Below, one piece after another: positions 53,272-61,867 of a stretch of DNA of 64,000 nucleotides. The notes beneath the pieces are model-generated. The model was not told the DNA's origin. It saw nothing but the letters and a program-made list of their open reading frames with translations, and did not search any database. Position 1 is the stretch's first letter; each line of letters begins with the position of its first letter. The position numbers were made by a program, and so were the translations under genes. Source of the DNA: Methylocystis sp. KS32 (GTDB taxonomy: Bacteria > Pseudomonadota > Alphaproteobacteria > Rhizobiales > Beijerinckiaceae); contig PHSQ01000001.1 in NCBI GenBank assembly GCA_002862095.1, positions 620,001 to 684,000 on the forward strand, in the 5' to 3' direction.

Positions 53272-53435
53272 GATTTCCCTCCGCGCCCCCCCGGTAGAAG
53301 GGCCGCGCCGAAAGTGGTCGCCTTGGCTTGCGTCACTGGCGCCGGCTTTGCACCTTGCGTGCTGGCGGTCCTCCAAAGCCGATATTTCGCGACTGGGGCC
53401 CGCACGCATGGCCAGGTCGCCGCCGGAAAGGCACA

Positions 53436-54791
53436 ATGCGCACTTTCATCCGAGCCCGCCAAATGTGCGAGTGGCTCGACTTCGACCATCGGCAGGCGTT
53501 CGCCCGCGCCCGATTGGCCGAACCGAAGGGCAAACGTCTACCGCCATTCGTGCTTCTCGCGGAACCAGGTCTTTCCGCCGCCGAACAACACGCCTGCGCG
53601 GAAATATGGATGCGCGAGCGGCGGGTGACCGCGGCGGTGGTCCGGGAAAAGCTCGCCTTTTGTTTTCCTGCTTGCGGTGAAGCCCGCGGGAAAATCAAAC
53701 TGGGCTACCTTTCCAACGACTTTCAGAATCACGCCACGGCGCTCCTGCTCATCGAAACGCTCGAAGCTCATGATCGTTCGCTTTTCGAACTGCACGCCTA
53801 TTCCTACGGGAAAGACGACGGCAAGGAAATGCGGGCCAGATTACGGGGCGCCTTCGATCGCTTTAACGACATTGGTCCATTCTCCGACGAAGAGGCGGCG
53901 CGGGCGATCTACCGTGACGAGATAGACATTCTCATCGACTTGAAGGGCTTTACCCAAGACACGCGGACATCGATCCTTGCCTTGCGTCCCGCTCCTATAC
54001 AAGTGAACTATCTTGGCTATCCGGGAACCCTGGGGCCCGGTCTTTGCGACTACATCATTACGGACGCATTTTGTACTCCCGCCGCCAGCGCTGGGGATTA
54101 CGCCGAGTCCTTCGCCCTCCTTCCGCATTCTTACCAGCCGCACGGGCGTCGCCTCGCGGTAAGGGACGCGCCGACCCGCGCCTCGGCTGGGCTACCCGAA
54201 GAGGGCTTCGTGTTTTGCTGCTTCAACCAGGCGTTTAAATTCACTCCAGCCGTCTTCGAGATCTGGTGTCGTCTGCTCCACTGCGTTCCCGGCAGCGTTC
54301 TATGGCTTCTTGCGACCCCCGAAGCCGAGGGAAATCTGCGCAACGAAGCATGGAAGCGCGGCGTGAATGGATCGCGCCTCATTTTCGCGCCCGACTTGCC
54401 GCAAGACGAACACCTCGCCCGTCTCCAACTCGCCGATCTCGTGCTCGACACCGCGCCCTATGGCGCCCATACGACCGCCAGCGACGCGCTTTATGTCGGG
54501 GCGCCGTTGGTGACTCGGCCAGGAGATACATTCGCGTCGCGAGTCGCGGGCAGCCTGCTGCGTGCGGTGGGGCTTCCCGAATTGATCGTTGAAAATAAAG
54601 ACGATTACTTCGATCTTGCCTTTTCGCTGGCCACGGAACCCCTGCGGCTTAGCGGGTTGAGGTCAAAGCTCCTAGGCAACAGCTCGAGCGCGCCGCTCTT
54701 CGACGTCGACGCCTATGCGCGCGCGCTCGAAGCGCTTTTTCTCCGGATGTGGGGTAGACACTGCGCGGGATCGCCTCCCGCCGCGATATGA
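53436..54791 (+). CDS. O-GlcNAc-transferase-like glycosyltransferase (GT41), without TPR repeats
   Basis: 451 residues from ATG 53436, with GGAAAGG 5 bp upstream. SPINDLY/OGT catalytic domain: IKLGYLSNDFQNHATALLLI, DIGPFSDEEAARAIYRDEID, ILIDLKGFTQDTRTSILALR, PAPIQVNYLGYPGTLGPGLC and YIITDAFCTPA; then FCCFNQAFKFTPAVFEIWCR, LPQDEHLARLQLADLVLDTA, and PYGAHTTASDALYVGAPLVT. It would transfer a sugar from a UDP-sugar to Ser/Thr of a protein. Usual bacterial relatives carry TPR repeats before the domain; here only about 60 residues precede it. Precedes the sulfotransferase by 270 bp. Confidence 0.88.
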   Translation: MRTFIRARQMCEWLDFDHRQAFARARLAEPKGKRLPPFVLLAEPGLSAAEQHACAEIWMRERRVTAAVVREKLAFCFPACGEARGKIKLGYLSNDFQNHATALLLIETLEAHDRSLFELHAYSYGKDDGKEMRARLRGAFDRFNDIGPFSDEEAARAIYRDEIDILIDLKGFTQDTRTSILALRPAPIQVNYLGYPGTLGPGLCDYIITDAFCTPAASAGDYAESFALLPHSYQPHGRRLAVRDAPTRASAGLPEEGFVFCCFNQAFKFTPAVFEIWCRLLHCVPGSVLWLLATPEAEGNLRNEAWKRGVNGSRLIFAPDLPQDEHLARLQLADLVLDTAPYGAHTTASDALYVGAPLVTRPGDTFASRVAGSLLRAVGLPELIVENKDDYFDLAFSLATEPLRLSGLRSKLLGNSSSAPLFDVDAYARALEALFLRMWGRHCAGSPPAAI

Positions 54792-55061
54792 GTTTTTCGA
54801 GGTTCCTCCCCAGAGCTGGACAAACGTAGACATAGTCAGGACAAATTTCAGGCGACGCCTTTGCGTTATCTTGCTCATGAGCGCCCCCGCTCTTCCGCGA
54901 GGGGGCGGCGGTTTGCCGAAGCGGAGCTTCTCGTACCCGGAAACCGGGGTTCAAGCCCCCGCCATCGGCGCGGCGACAGGATCCACTTCGGCCGCGTTTG
55001 GCTCCGCTGGAGGGGCCGGCTTGGCGAACGCGGGGTGGGTTCGCGCTCGGGAGCGCCCTCA

Positions 55062-56060
55062 TTGAATTCGGATTCCGATACGCCTCTGCTGGTCTATGTT
55101 CATGTTCCCAAGACGGGAGGTATGACGGTCAAGCGGATGCTCCGCGAGTTGTCACCCTGCGGAGTCGACGCCTTTCACCTTCATGCGCTCAAGCCTGGCT
55201 CCATTGAAATAGCGCGACAAAGCGACTGGATCAGCGGCCACCTCGGCCGCGACACATTCAGCGGCCACCTTACCGGACTGGGTCGAGAAATCGACTTTTT
55301 CGCAACGGTCAGGGAGCCGATCGCCCAGATCCGCTCGCACTTGAATTACAGCTTCCACCGGTGGAAATCGCTGGATTACTACGACAAGCACAGCCTCCAC
55401 GAGCAACGCCTCGACGCGGATGTCATGACGACCGATTTCCTCGATCCCGTCTCGGTGATCAAGCTCCTTTTGACCTGGCGCGAACTCTTTCTCAATCTTC
55501 AATCCCGTCTCGTGATAGGGAAAGATTTCGAGGACATGAGCGAGAGCGAGGTCGACGAAAGGCTCGCGATCTACAAATTCATCGCAACTGATCGAACCCT
55601 TCCTCAACTCGTGGATCATTTCGGCTTTTTCCAAAACAAGAAAATGGGTGCGCCGCCTGTTGTGAACAAGGCGACCTATTCCTTCGACCCCGCGATCTTC
55701 GAACATCCCGATCTGAGACGATTTCTTCGTCACCATCACCGCCACGACATTCGGCTGTATCAAAAAATATGTCAGCGTGACTGGGGCTGCCCCCCGGAGC
55801 CATTCCGTCCGTCCTTTCCTTTCGATAAGGCTTTCACCGAGGAAAACTTTGACGAGCAGAGCTACCTGGCTTTCAATCCGGAGGTCAGACTTGGCGTGGA
55901 AGCCGGCGTTTGGGTGTCTGGATGGGATCATTTTGACAAGCACGGCCGCGTCGAGGGGCGTGGCGTCCGTCGGCGTTACCCGCCCTTGGCCGACGCGGAA
56001 GGCCAGAATAACCAAACAGGGGCCTCCCCGGCGTCGGCTCCAGCCCCGTTGCGGGATTGA
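55062..56060 (+). CDS. Sulfotransferase-family protein with C-terminal surface-glycan module
   Basis: 332 residues from TTG 55062 (GGGAG 8 bp upstream). The PAPS 5'-phosphosulfate loop is clear: LVYVHVPKTGGMTVKRMLRE. The 3'-phosphate segment is FATVREPIAQIRSHLNYSFH. After residue 250 a distinct segment YLAFNPEVRLGVEAGVWVSG then WDHFDKHGRVEGRG occurs, a module often attached to glycan-modifying enzymes in rhizobiales. Cytoplasmic; it probably sulfates a surface carbohydrate or related acceptor. Confidence 0.8.
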   Translation: MNSDSDTPLLVYVHVPKTGGMTVKRMLRELSPCGVDAFHLHALKPGSIEIARQSDWISGHLGRDTFSGHLTGLGREIDFFATVREPIAQIRSHLNYSFHRWKSLDYYDKHSLHEQRLDADVMTTDFLDPVSVIKLLLTWRELFLNLQSRLVIGKDFEDMSESEVDERLAIYKFIATDRTLPQLVDHFGFFQNKKMGAPPVVNKATYSFDPAIFEHPDLRRFLRHHHRHDIRLYQKICQRDWGCPPEPFRPSFPFDKAFTEENFDEQSYLAFNPEVRLGVEAGVWVSGWDHFDKHGRVEGRGVRRRYPPLADAEGQNNQTGASPASAPAPLRD

Positions 56061-56218
56061 TGAAGTCCGCCGGGACGACCATCCTGTAAATCGAGACTTC
56101 ATGAATTATGTTCATGCAGGGTTGTCCCTCGACGCTCAAGGCATGGATCACACCCATGCTCCTCAGAGCCCTCTTTCAGTTGCGGCGATGGCGGATCCCG
56201 TCGTTTGGAGTTGCGAAA

Positions 56219-57115
56219 ATGAATCTATTGCGAAAGATCGCGCTCGTCGTTGCGTCTGCTCTTTTTGGCGCGGCCTCCGTCCGGGCCGAGCCCAATCGGT
56301 CGGTCATCCCGGTTACGTTGACTCAATCGGACTATGGCGGGGGACGAATTTATCTCCCTGTTCGCTTTGGCGACGTCGTGGGAACCATGCGCCTCGACAC
56401 AGGGGCCTCGATAACTCGCATTACGCTCGCGCCCTGGAACAAGGACTTACCGTCGCTGGGCCAAAGCGCGTCCACGGGCGCTTCCGGAAAGACGACTCTT
56501 TGCGAGGACGTGGAAGCGAAAAATGTGGAGATCAAGGCCCAGGAAGGAAACAACATCGGCAGACATAACTACGTCGTTTCGCGTTGCGCGGCGAGCGACG
56601 GCGACGACCTTTTGGGATTGGATTTTTTCAAAGGCGCTCGCTTCAGCCTGAATTTCGATCGGCGGGAACTCGTGTTCTTTGGCGAAAAAAATCTTGCGGG
56701 CGCGCCGCAGCCGCTTCGCTTGCTTGGCCCCCAACAGCGCCTGATTGGCCTCGAAGTGAAAGCGGTAGACGCCACGGCGAACGGATTACTCGATACGGGC
56801 GCGGAAATTTCCGCTGTCGATCGGCGGTTTGTCATCAAGCACAAAAAGCTGTTCACGCTGGTGAAGAACAAAGGCAAAGCGAGCGAAGCCGCCGGCAAGG
56901 ATTTATCGGCTAGGATTTACAAGATCAAACAGCTTGATCTCGGCGAGGGGCGGATTCTTCGCGACGTCTATGCGCTGGCCTATGATTTCGGCGTCCTGCG
57001 AGAGGCTCTTGGCGGGCGAACGCCATTCATCCTCGGCTACAATGTGATCAGCAAATTTAACTGGGAATTCGATTTCACGTCGTCATCGCCGACCTTTAAC
57101 GCGAAACCGAGATGA
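56219..57115 (+). CDS. Secreted retropepsin-like aspartic protease
   Basis: 298 residues from ATG 56219; upstream in-frame starts add non-signal sequence. Signal peptide MNLLRKIALVVASALFGAAS VRA. Two aspartyl-protease-type motifs: VVGTMRLDTGASITRITL (about 60) and ATANGLLDTGAEISAVDRRF (about 188), each with hydrophobic-hydrophobic-Asp-Thr-Gly-Ala. Then DLLGLDFFKGARFSLNFDRR and FILGYNVISKFNWEFDF. Two DTGA lobes in one chain suggest a pepsin-like fold. Periplasmic. Confidence 0.75.
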   Translation: MNLLRKIALVVASALFGAASVRAEPNRSVIPVTLTQSDYGGGRIYLPVRFGDVVGTMRLDTGASITRITLAPWNKDLPSLGQSASTGASGKTTLCEDVEAKNVEIKAQEGNNIGRHNYVVSRCAASDGDDLLGLDFFKGARFSLNFDRRELVFFGEKNLAGAPQPLRLLGPQQRLIGLEVKAVDATANGLLDTGAEISAVDRRFVIKHKKLFTLVKNKGKASEAAGKDLSARIYKIKQLDLGEGRILRDVYALAYDFGVLREALGGRTPFILGYNVISKFNWEFDFTSSSPTFNAKPR

Positions 57116-57200
57116 ACGGCCGCCGCCCCGACCAATGCGGGCGTTTTTATCGCAAGCGCGAGACTTATGACGCATTCCAGGCCCATTCAAGCCTATTGCC

Positions 57201-57485
57201 TCAGCGGCATTGATCGTTCAGTATTCTAGCAATTCTGAGATTATAGAGGTGTCCGCCTGTTTCAATCCCGATGGACTCGCCGGGCTCTAAAGTGAAAAGC
57301 CCTTGCGGGGCGATGAGCGTAACCTTCCTAATTGGAGTCCACGCTCCATTCAACAGCTGCCGAAAATCCTCGCAATGGATTCCAGTCTGTTCCGGCGGCG
57401 GCGAAGGGGGAATTACGAATTGCGCAGAGGCGTTCATCGTGGAGCCCGTCAATATCAGCAGCGAAGCGGCGTGTCCGTGTTTCAT
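57201..57485 (-). CDS. Small secreted protein, paralogue of 59503-59781
   Basis: 94 residues from ATG 57485 (an earlier in-frame start at 57533 overlaps the porin gene). Signal peptide MKHGHAASLLILTGSTMNAS. Mature: IHCEDFRQLLNGAWTPIRKV, LFTLEPGESIGIETGGHLYN, ILNDQCR. The C-x-DFR...G-W-x-x-x-R...F-x-x-x-P-G-E...L-x-x-x-C-R pattern is shared with 59503-59781. Last gene of a likely porin operon. Confidence 0.6.
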   Translation of the reverse strand: MKHGHAASLLILTGSTMNASAQFVIPPSPPPEQTGIHCEDFRQLLNGAWTPIRKVTLIAPQGLFTLEPGESIGIETGGHLYNLRIARILNDQCR

Positions 57486-57526
57486 GATTGTCGTCTTCTT
57501 TTGGCGCGAGATGGGGGTGAGCCGAC

Positions 57527-59275
57527 TCACCAATCGATTTGCGTGCGCACCAGGAAGCTATTCGGGTGCGCGCCATTGAGATAAGGTCGGCTATAGGGCG
57601 CCGAAAGCGCCATCACCCTGGTCCAATTGGCCATCACGCGTACGCCCGGCTCAGGGCGCCAGTTGAGGCCGACGGTGATGTCCTCTTCCCTGCCGCCAAG
57701 AACACTCGAGTTGAAGATGAGTGTTTTCGCTCTGGTCGTTGGGGCGAGCGCGATCAAATTGCTGAAAAAGACCCCCTGATAGGGGCCGCTGTTGAGATCG
57801 ACCTCGCTGAAGCGCCCCGTGAGCGCCCAGGCCCCCAAGCCGCCCTCGCTAAGCGGATGTTTGATTTGGATCTGACGGAACCCGCCGCCGTTGGTGTTGC
57901 TGTCGACCTGGTAGGCGGTCGCCTTCGATTCCCCGGTCAGGAAATACATGGCAGAAACATAATAGCCGCTATAGTTCACCGACGCTCCGCCGGGCGAAAG
58001 AATCCCCGCCATATTGGCTTCGAGAATGCGCGAATCATCGCGGTTGTATTGCGCATTCATATATTCCGCCTGAATGCTGGCCGGCCCGTAGGCCGCGACG
58101 CTTTCAAGCCCGAAACCCAGCATGTTCTTCACGCAATGGCCGGCGACAGGGGGATTTCCCGCAATGCCGTAAGCGCCGCAGGAAAGGTCCGGCGCGCCGA
58201 GAAGATTGGTCTTTAGTATATTGCTTTCCATATAGGTGTTGGCGCCCGGCGTCATCACGCGGTCGTCATTGCCGGCGGTGGAGTCGCCGGGATTGTGGTA
58301 ACGCCCCGAGACGCCAATGTGCAGCAGCCGATCTTCAGACCAAACAGGCGCAAATGTGGCGCGCGCCGTCACGTCGAAATATTGAGTTCCGCCGCTCGTG
58401 GCCCAGCCCGTCTTGGAATTGACCCAGAGCGGAACCGAATAGTCGGCGGTCGGCTTCAGGGCGGCGTCCTCGACGCTGGTGCTGCTGATAGCGGCCTTGA
58501 ACGTCCAATTGGCGCCATGCGTCAGGGCTGCGATGCCGATGTGACGCTGCGCACCGAAGGCGTCGGACATCAAGGAGCGCTCGACGAAGTCAATGTAATT
58601 CTTTGATTCCGTGCGCTCCATGCCATGCGGCAGATAGAAGTTGCCGACCTGGATTTCGATCGGGTTGTCCAGGAACGACGGCTTTAACTCCGGGTGCAAT
58701 AGCGCGATATAGGCGTCGCGTATGCCGCCGAGGGCGCCGACGGTCGCGGCGTTGCCGCCGCCGACAAAATCATATTGGAATTTGTATTCCCAGATATTGC
58801 GCAACCGGCCCTCGACCTGGAGACGCGCCTGGGCGAGATTCGCGGTTTCCGAGAGGCCTCTTTCTGGCTCGGTCGACCCCCCGCCATCGACAAACATGCG
58901 GCCGCCGAGATGGAAGATGTCGGCATGGTCGAGCGACTGAATGGTCAGGCCGTGACTGAGGTCGACAAAGAACGGCAGCGGCGCGTGACCGGACCGGGCA
59001 TGATCCGGCTCCCGTAGCGGAGCCCGAGCGACTTTCCTTTTGCGGTCTTCGGTCCGCGCCTCCTTCAATTTCCGATCCTGCTCGATAGTCTTGCCGTCAT
59101 AACGCCGCAGGCGGGCCTTGAGCGATTGAACCTCGCCAATGGTTTGTTCTAGCTTCCTTTTCAACTCACGGATTTCGGCCAAGGCGTCCTCCGCCCTAGC
59201 GCTGGTAATGGGATACGTCGCTGCGACGCCAAAAGCTGCCGCCGCGAGAGTCACGCTTTTGGCAATCGTTTTCAT
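57527..59275 (-). CDS. Phosphate-selective porin O/P-type outer membrane porin
   Basis: 582 residues from ATG 59275. Signal peptide MKTIAKSVTLAAAAFGVAAT, then a coiled coil (LAEIRELKRKLEQTIGEVQS, typical of OprP/OprO-type porins) and a long barrel: GRMFVDGGGSTEPE, ARLQVEGRLRNIWEYKFQYD, IQVGNFYLPHGMERTESKNY and a final FLVRTQIDW with C-terminal Trp, the outer membrane assembly signal. Likely trimeric anion channel; phosphate or another anion. In relatives such genes are often phosphate-starvation genes, but no Pho box was found by eye. Confidence 0.85.
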   Translation of the reverse strand: MKTIAKSVTLAAAAFGVAATYPITSARAEDALAEIRELKRKLEQTIGEVQSLKARLRRYDGKTIEQDRKLKEARTEDRKRKVARAPLREPDHARSGHAPLPFFVDLSHGLTIQSLDHADIFHLGGRMFVDGGGSTEPERGLSETANLAQARLQVEGRLRNIWEYKFQYDFVGGGNAATVGALGGIRDAYIALLHPELKPSFLDNPIEIQVGNFYLPHGMERTESKNYIDFVERSLMSDAFGAQRHIGIAALTHGANWTFKAAISSTSVEDAALKPTADYSVPLWVNSKTGWATSGGTQYFDVTARATFAPVWSEDRLLHIGVSGRYHNPGDSTAGNDDRVMTPGANTYMESNILKTNLLGAPDLSCGAYGIAGNPPVAGHCVKNMLGFGLESVAAYGPASIQAEYMNAQYNRDDSRILEANMAGILSPGGASVNYSGYYVSAMYFLTGESKATAYQVDSNTNGGGFRQIQIKHPLSEGGLGAWALTGRFSEVDLNSGPYQGVFFSNLIALAPTTRAKTLIFNSSVLGGREEDITVGLNWRPEPGVRVMANWTRVMALSAPYSRPYLNGAHPNSFLVRTQIDW

Positions 59276-59502
59276 TTTCCGCCCCACCAATTGCGCCCTC
59301 GCGGCATAACCGCGCGAGCCTAATCAGGAGGAGCCCAGGAGAAGCCCAAAGGGCGACTTAGTCAACTAGTTCTATAGACAATACCGTTTTTATGTAACAT
59401 CTATTGAGGTAATGCCACACTGGCGACCGCTGGCGTCAACGCCGCCCGATCGGACCGACGACAGCAATGACGCATTGACTTGGCGCAAAGCGCCGCCGCC
59501 CT

Positions 59503-59781
59503 TCAGCGACGGCATTTTTCGTCGAGCGTCTCGGCGACCTTGACGCCATAATTCGTCGTCCCGCCCAATTGAATCCGGAATATCTCTCCCGGTTGAACGG
59601 CGAAAGGGCCTCTGGGTCCATGGATTTTGGTGGGTCGGACAACGACCCACGACCCATCCTGTTTGCGACGAAAATCGGCGCAGGAGATCGCGACTCCGTC
59701 TCCGGAAGCTTGGGCAGTGGTGGCGCCAGGTCCCAGAACCAGGACGAGGAGGGTCGCTAGAATACGATGATAGAGCCTCAT
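59503..59781 (-). CDS. Small secreted protein, paralogue of 57201-57485
   Basis: 92 residues, ATG 59781 with AGGAA upstream. Signal peptide MRLYHRILATLLVLVLGPGA TTAQA. Mature: ISCADFRRKQDGSWVVVRPT, GPFAVQPGEIFRIQLGG, AETLDEKCRR. About half of the mature residues, including both Cys, match 57201-57485. It lies 227 bp upstream of the porin on the same strand. The 450 bp upstream of it have no supported gene. Confidence 0.65.
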   Translation of the reverse strand: MRLYHRILATLLVLVLGPGATTAQASGDGVAISCADFRRKQDGSWVVVRPTKIHGPRGPFAVQPGEIFRIQLGGTTNYGVKVAETLDEKCRR

Positions 59782-60036
59782 GTCGACAAATTCCTAGACG
59801 AAGGGCGCCGCGTCGGGCCAGGCGTCTCATTTCCTGTCTTGCGTCTCGGCGGTCGACACGAACGCCATGTGATTTCCGCCATGTGACTTCGCCGAATCCG
59901 CTTTCAAGATCGGGATGGTTGATCGGAGCAATGCGCTCATCGTAAATCGCAGGCTTGACCCGCAATGCCCACCGACAGGATTTGAGCGACAAATCTCGTC
60001 GTCATTCATAGGGCTGTGGAAAGGCTCCGCAACCTA

Positions 60037-60066
60037 TTGACAATAAGTTAACGCTCCTGTTTAAGC
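60037..60066 (+). promoter_or_regulatory. Candidate promoter for the efflux operon
   Basis: TTGACA at 60037-60042 followed after 17 bp by a TTTAAG-type AT stretch. It lies 200 bp upstream of the MFS gene. The -10 match is weak. Confidence 0.25.
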
Positions 60067-60271
60067 TCTAAAAAGGCGATGGAGTTCGCCTTATAACCGC
60101 CTGTAACGCGTATCGCGGCTTATAGGCTGATGACTCCTACCAGCAAAACGCACGGTAGTAGTCTATGCCGAAAACAACCATACCTTCAGGAATCGGTCTC
60201 TCGCCAGCAGTGAAAGTCATTGCCGCGACTCTTATTGCGCCCGCACGTCGATGGAAGATCGAGCGACTGCC

Positions 60272-61867
60272 ATGACGGACGAAACGGATCATACGCCGCT
60301 GAGCGGTTGGCGATTGTTTCTTTTCAATGTTGTGTTGGCTGTTGGGAATGTCGTTGTTTTGTCGAATATTCCTGGCTACACGATCACGGTTCCGTATGTT
60401 TCGGGGGATTTGGGCGGGGTGACGCCGAGTTTTGGTTCGTGGGCGACGTCGGATCATATGGTTGGGATTGCGTTGGGTCTGCCTTTTGCGCGGTGGTTTT
60501 CGGGTCGGTTTGGCGATTATCGGGTCTATGCGGTCTGCTTTGTTTTATACGCTGTCGTTTCTTTTGTGTGCGCGTCGAGCGCGACCTTGTGGCTGTTTTT
60601 GCCGGCGCGGATTCTGCTTGGCTTTATTGGCGGGGTGATCTTGCCCTTGGGGCAAACGCTGGCGCTTAGCGAGGTTCCCGAGGCTGCGCGCACGATTGTG
60701 ATCGGATTGTGGGGCGTATTGAGCATGGCTCCCTTCACGATCGGCTCGTTGGTCTCGGGGTGGTTTGCGGAGTTCATGAGTTGGCGCACGATGTTCCTTT
60801 CGAACATCGCGATTTCGCTTTTCATCGCGGGCGTGGTCGGCTCTTTGCTTTACGCGCGCGGTTTCAGGCGGCGGATCACGCGCTTCGACGGGGTTGGGTT
60901 TGTTCTGCTGGCGGCGACGATTTATGGCGCGCAGACGATTTTCAACATGGGCAATGATTTCGACTGGTTCGCGTCGCCGATTTTGCGGATCGCGCTTGTC
61001 GTTGCGGCGATCGGCTTGCCGTCCTTCGTGTTTTGGGAGTTGGGCGAGCGCCACCCGGTTCTGGATGTGCGTCTCTTCGCCCATCGCAATTACGCGATAG
61101 CGACGGCTTGCTCGGTGATCGGCTTTCTCGTGATCCAGGGGCTTTTGTCTCTGATGGTGGGTCAGTTGCAGTTGCTCAACGGCTATTCGTCGTCGCTGGC
61201 GGGGCTGGTTTATGTTCTGATGTTCGTTTTGGCGGCTCCCTTCGTGGCGATCATGCATGTGCTGAACCGCGACATCGACGTGCGGCTGGTTTCGTTTTTC
61301 TGTTTTATCGGGCTTTCGGTGACGCTGACCTGGTTTGGGCTTTTCGACAAGCTGGCGTCGTTCGATCAAATTTCCTGGCCGATCCTGTTTTTCGGTTTTT
61401 TCATCGCGAGTTTTTTCGCGCCGCTGGCGGCGCTGGGGATGCATGGGCTGTCGGGATCGAAACTGATCCGGGCGGCGGAGGAGCTGGCGTTGTTGCGCAC
61501 GATGGCGGGGGCTTTCGGCATTGCGCTGCTGGCGGTGGTTCAGTTTCGGCGGCTGCCGTTTCATCAACTTGATCTTGCCGATCATTTTGGCGGGCGGCGT
61601 TTCGCTTCGCTCGATCTTCTGGGGCAATTCATCGACAAACTGCAGAACGCCGGGGTGAACCCCGCCGCGGTTAACCAGCAGCTTGGAAACATGATGCGGG
61701 AGCAATCGGCGCTTCTGGCGATGAACGACGCTTTTTTGCTTGGCGCGGTGGCGTTCGCGGCGTTGACGGTTTTGATATGGTTCGCGCGTCCGACGCTGAT
61801 CCCGGCGTTCTTGCGGCGGGAGGAGTTGCGGCGTCTGCGGGCCGAAGAACTCATGGAGCAGCCATGA
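60272..61867 (+). CDS. MFS drug-efflux permease, EmrB/DHA2 type
   Basis: 531 residues from ATG 60272 (ATG 60251 also possible). 14 hydrophobic helices. DHA2 marks: ITVPYVSGDLGGVTPSFGSW, GLPFARWFSGRFGDYRVYAV (motif A), LPARILLGFIGGVILPLGQT (motif B) and APFTIGSLVSGWFAEFMSWR (motif C). Inner membrane, proton-driven efflux of a hydrophobic compound. Its stop overlaps the next ATG. Its codons end in G or T far more often than those of its neighbours, giving a T-rich coding strand. Confidence 0.9.
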   Translation: MTDETDHTPLSGWRLFLFNVVLAVGNVVVLSNIPGYTITVPYVSGDLGGVTPSFGSWATSDHMVGIALGLPFARWFSGRFGDYRVYAVCFVLYAVVSFVCASSATLWLFLPARILLGFIGGVILPLGQTLALSEVPEAARTIVIGLWGVLSMAPFTIGSLVSGWFAEFMSWRTMFLSNIAISLFIAGVVGSLLYARGFRRRITRFDGVGFVLLAATIYGAQTIFNMGNDFDWFASPILRIALVVAAIGLPSFVFWELGERHPVLDVRLFAHRNYAIATACSVIGFLVIQGLLSLMVGQLQLLNGYSSSLAGLVYVLMFVLAAPFVAIMHVLNRDIDVRLVSFFCFIGLSVTLTWFGLFDKLASFDQISWPILFFGFFIASFFAPLAALGMHGLSGSKLIRAAEELALLRTMAGAFGIALLAVVQFRRLPFHQLDLADHFGGRRFASLDLLGQFIDKLQNAGVNPAAVNQQLGNMMREQSALLAMNDAFLLGAVAFAALTVLIWFARPTLIPAFLRREELRRLRAEELMEQP

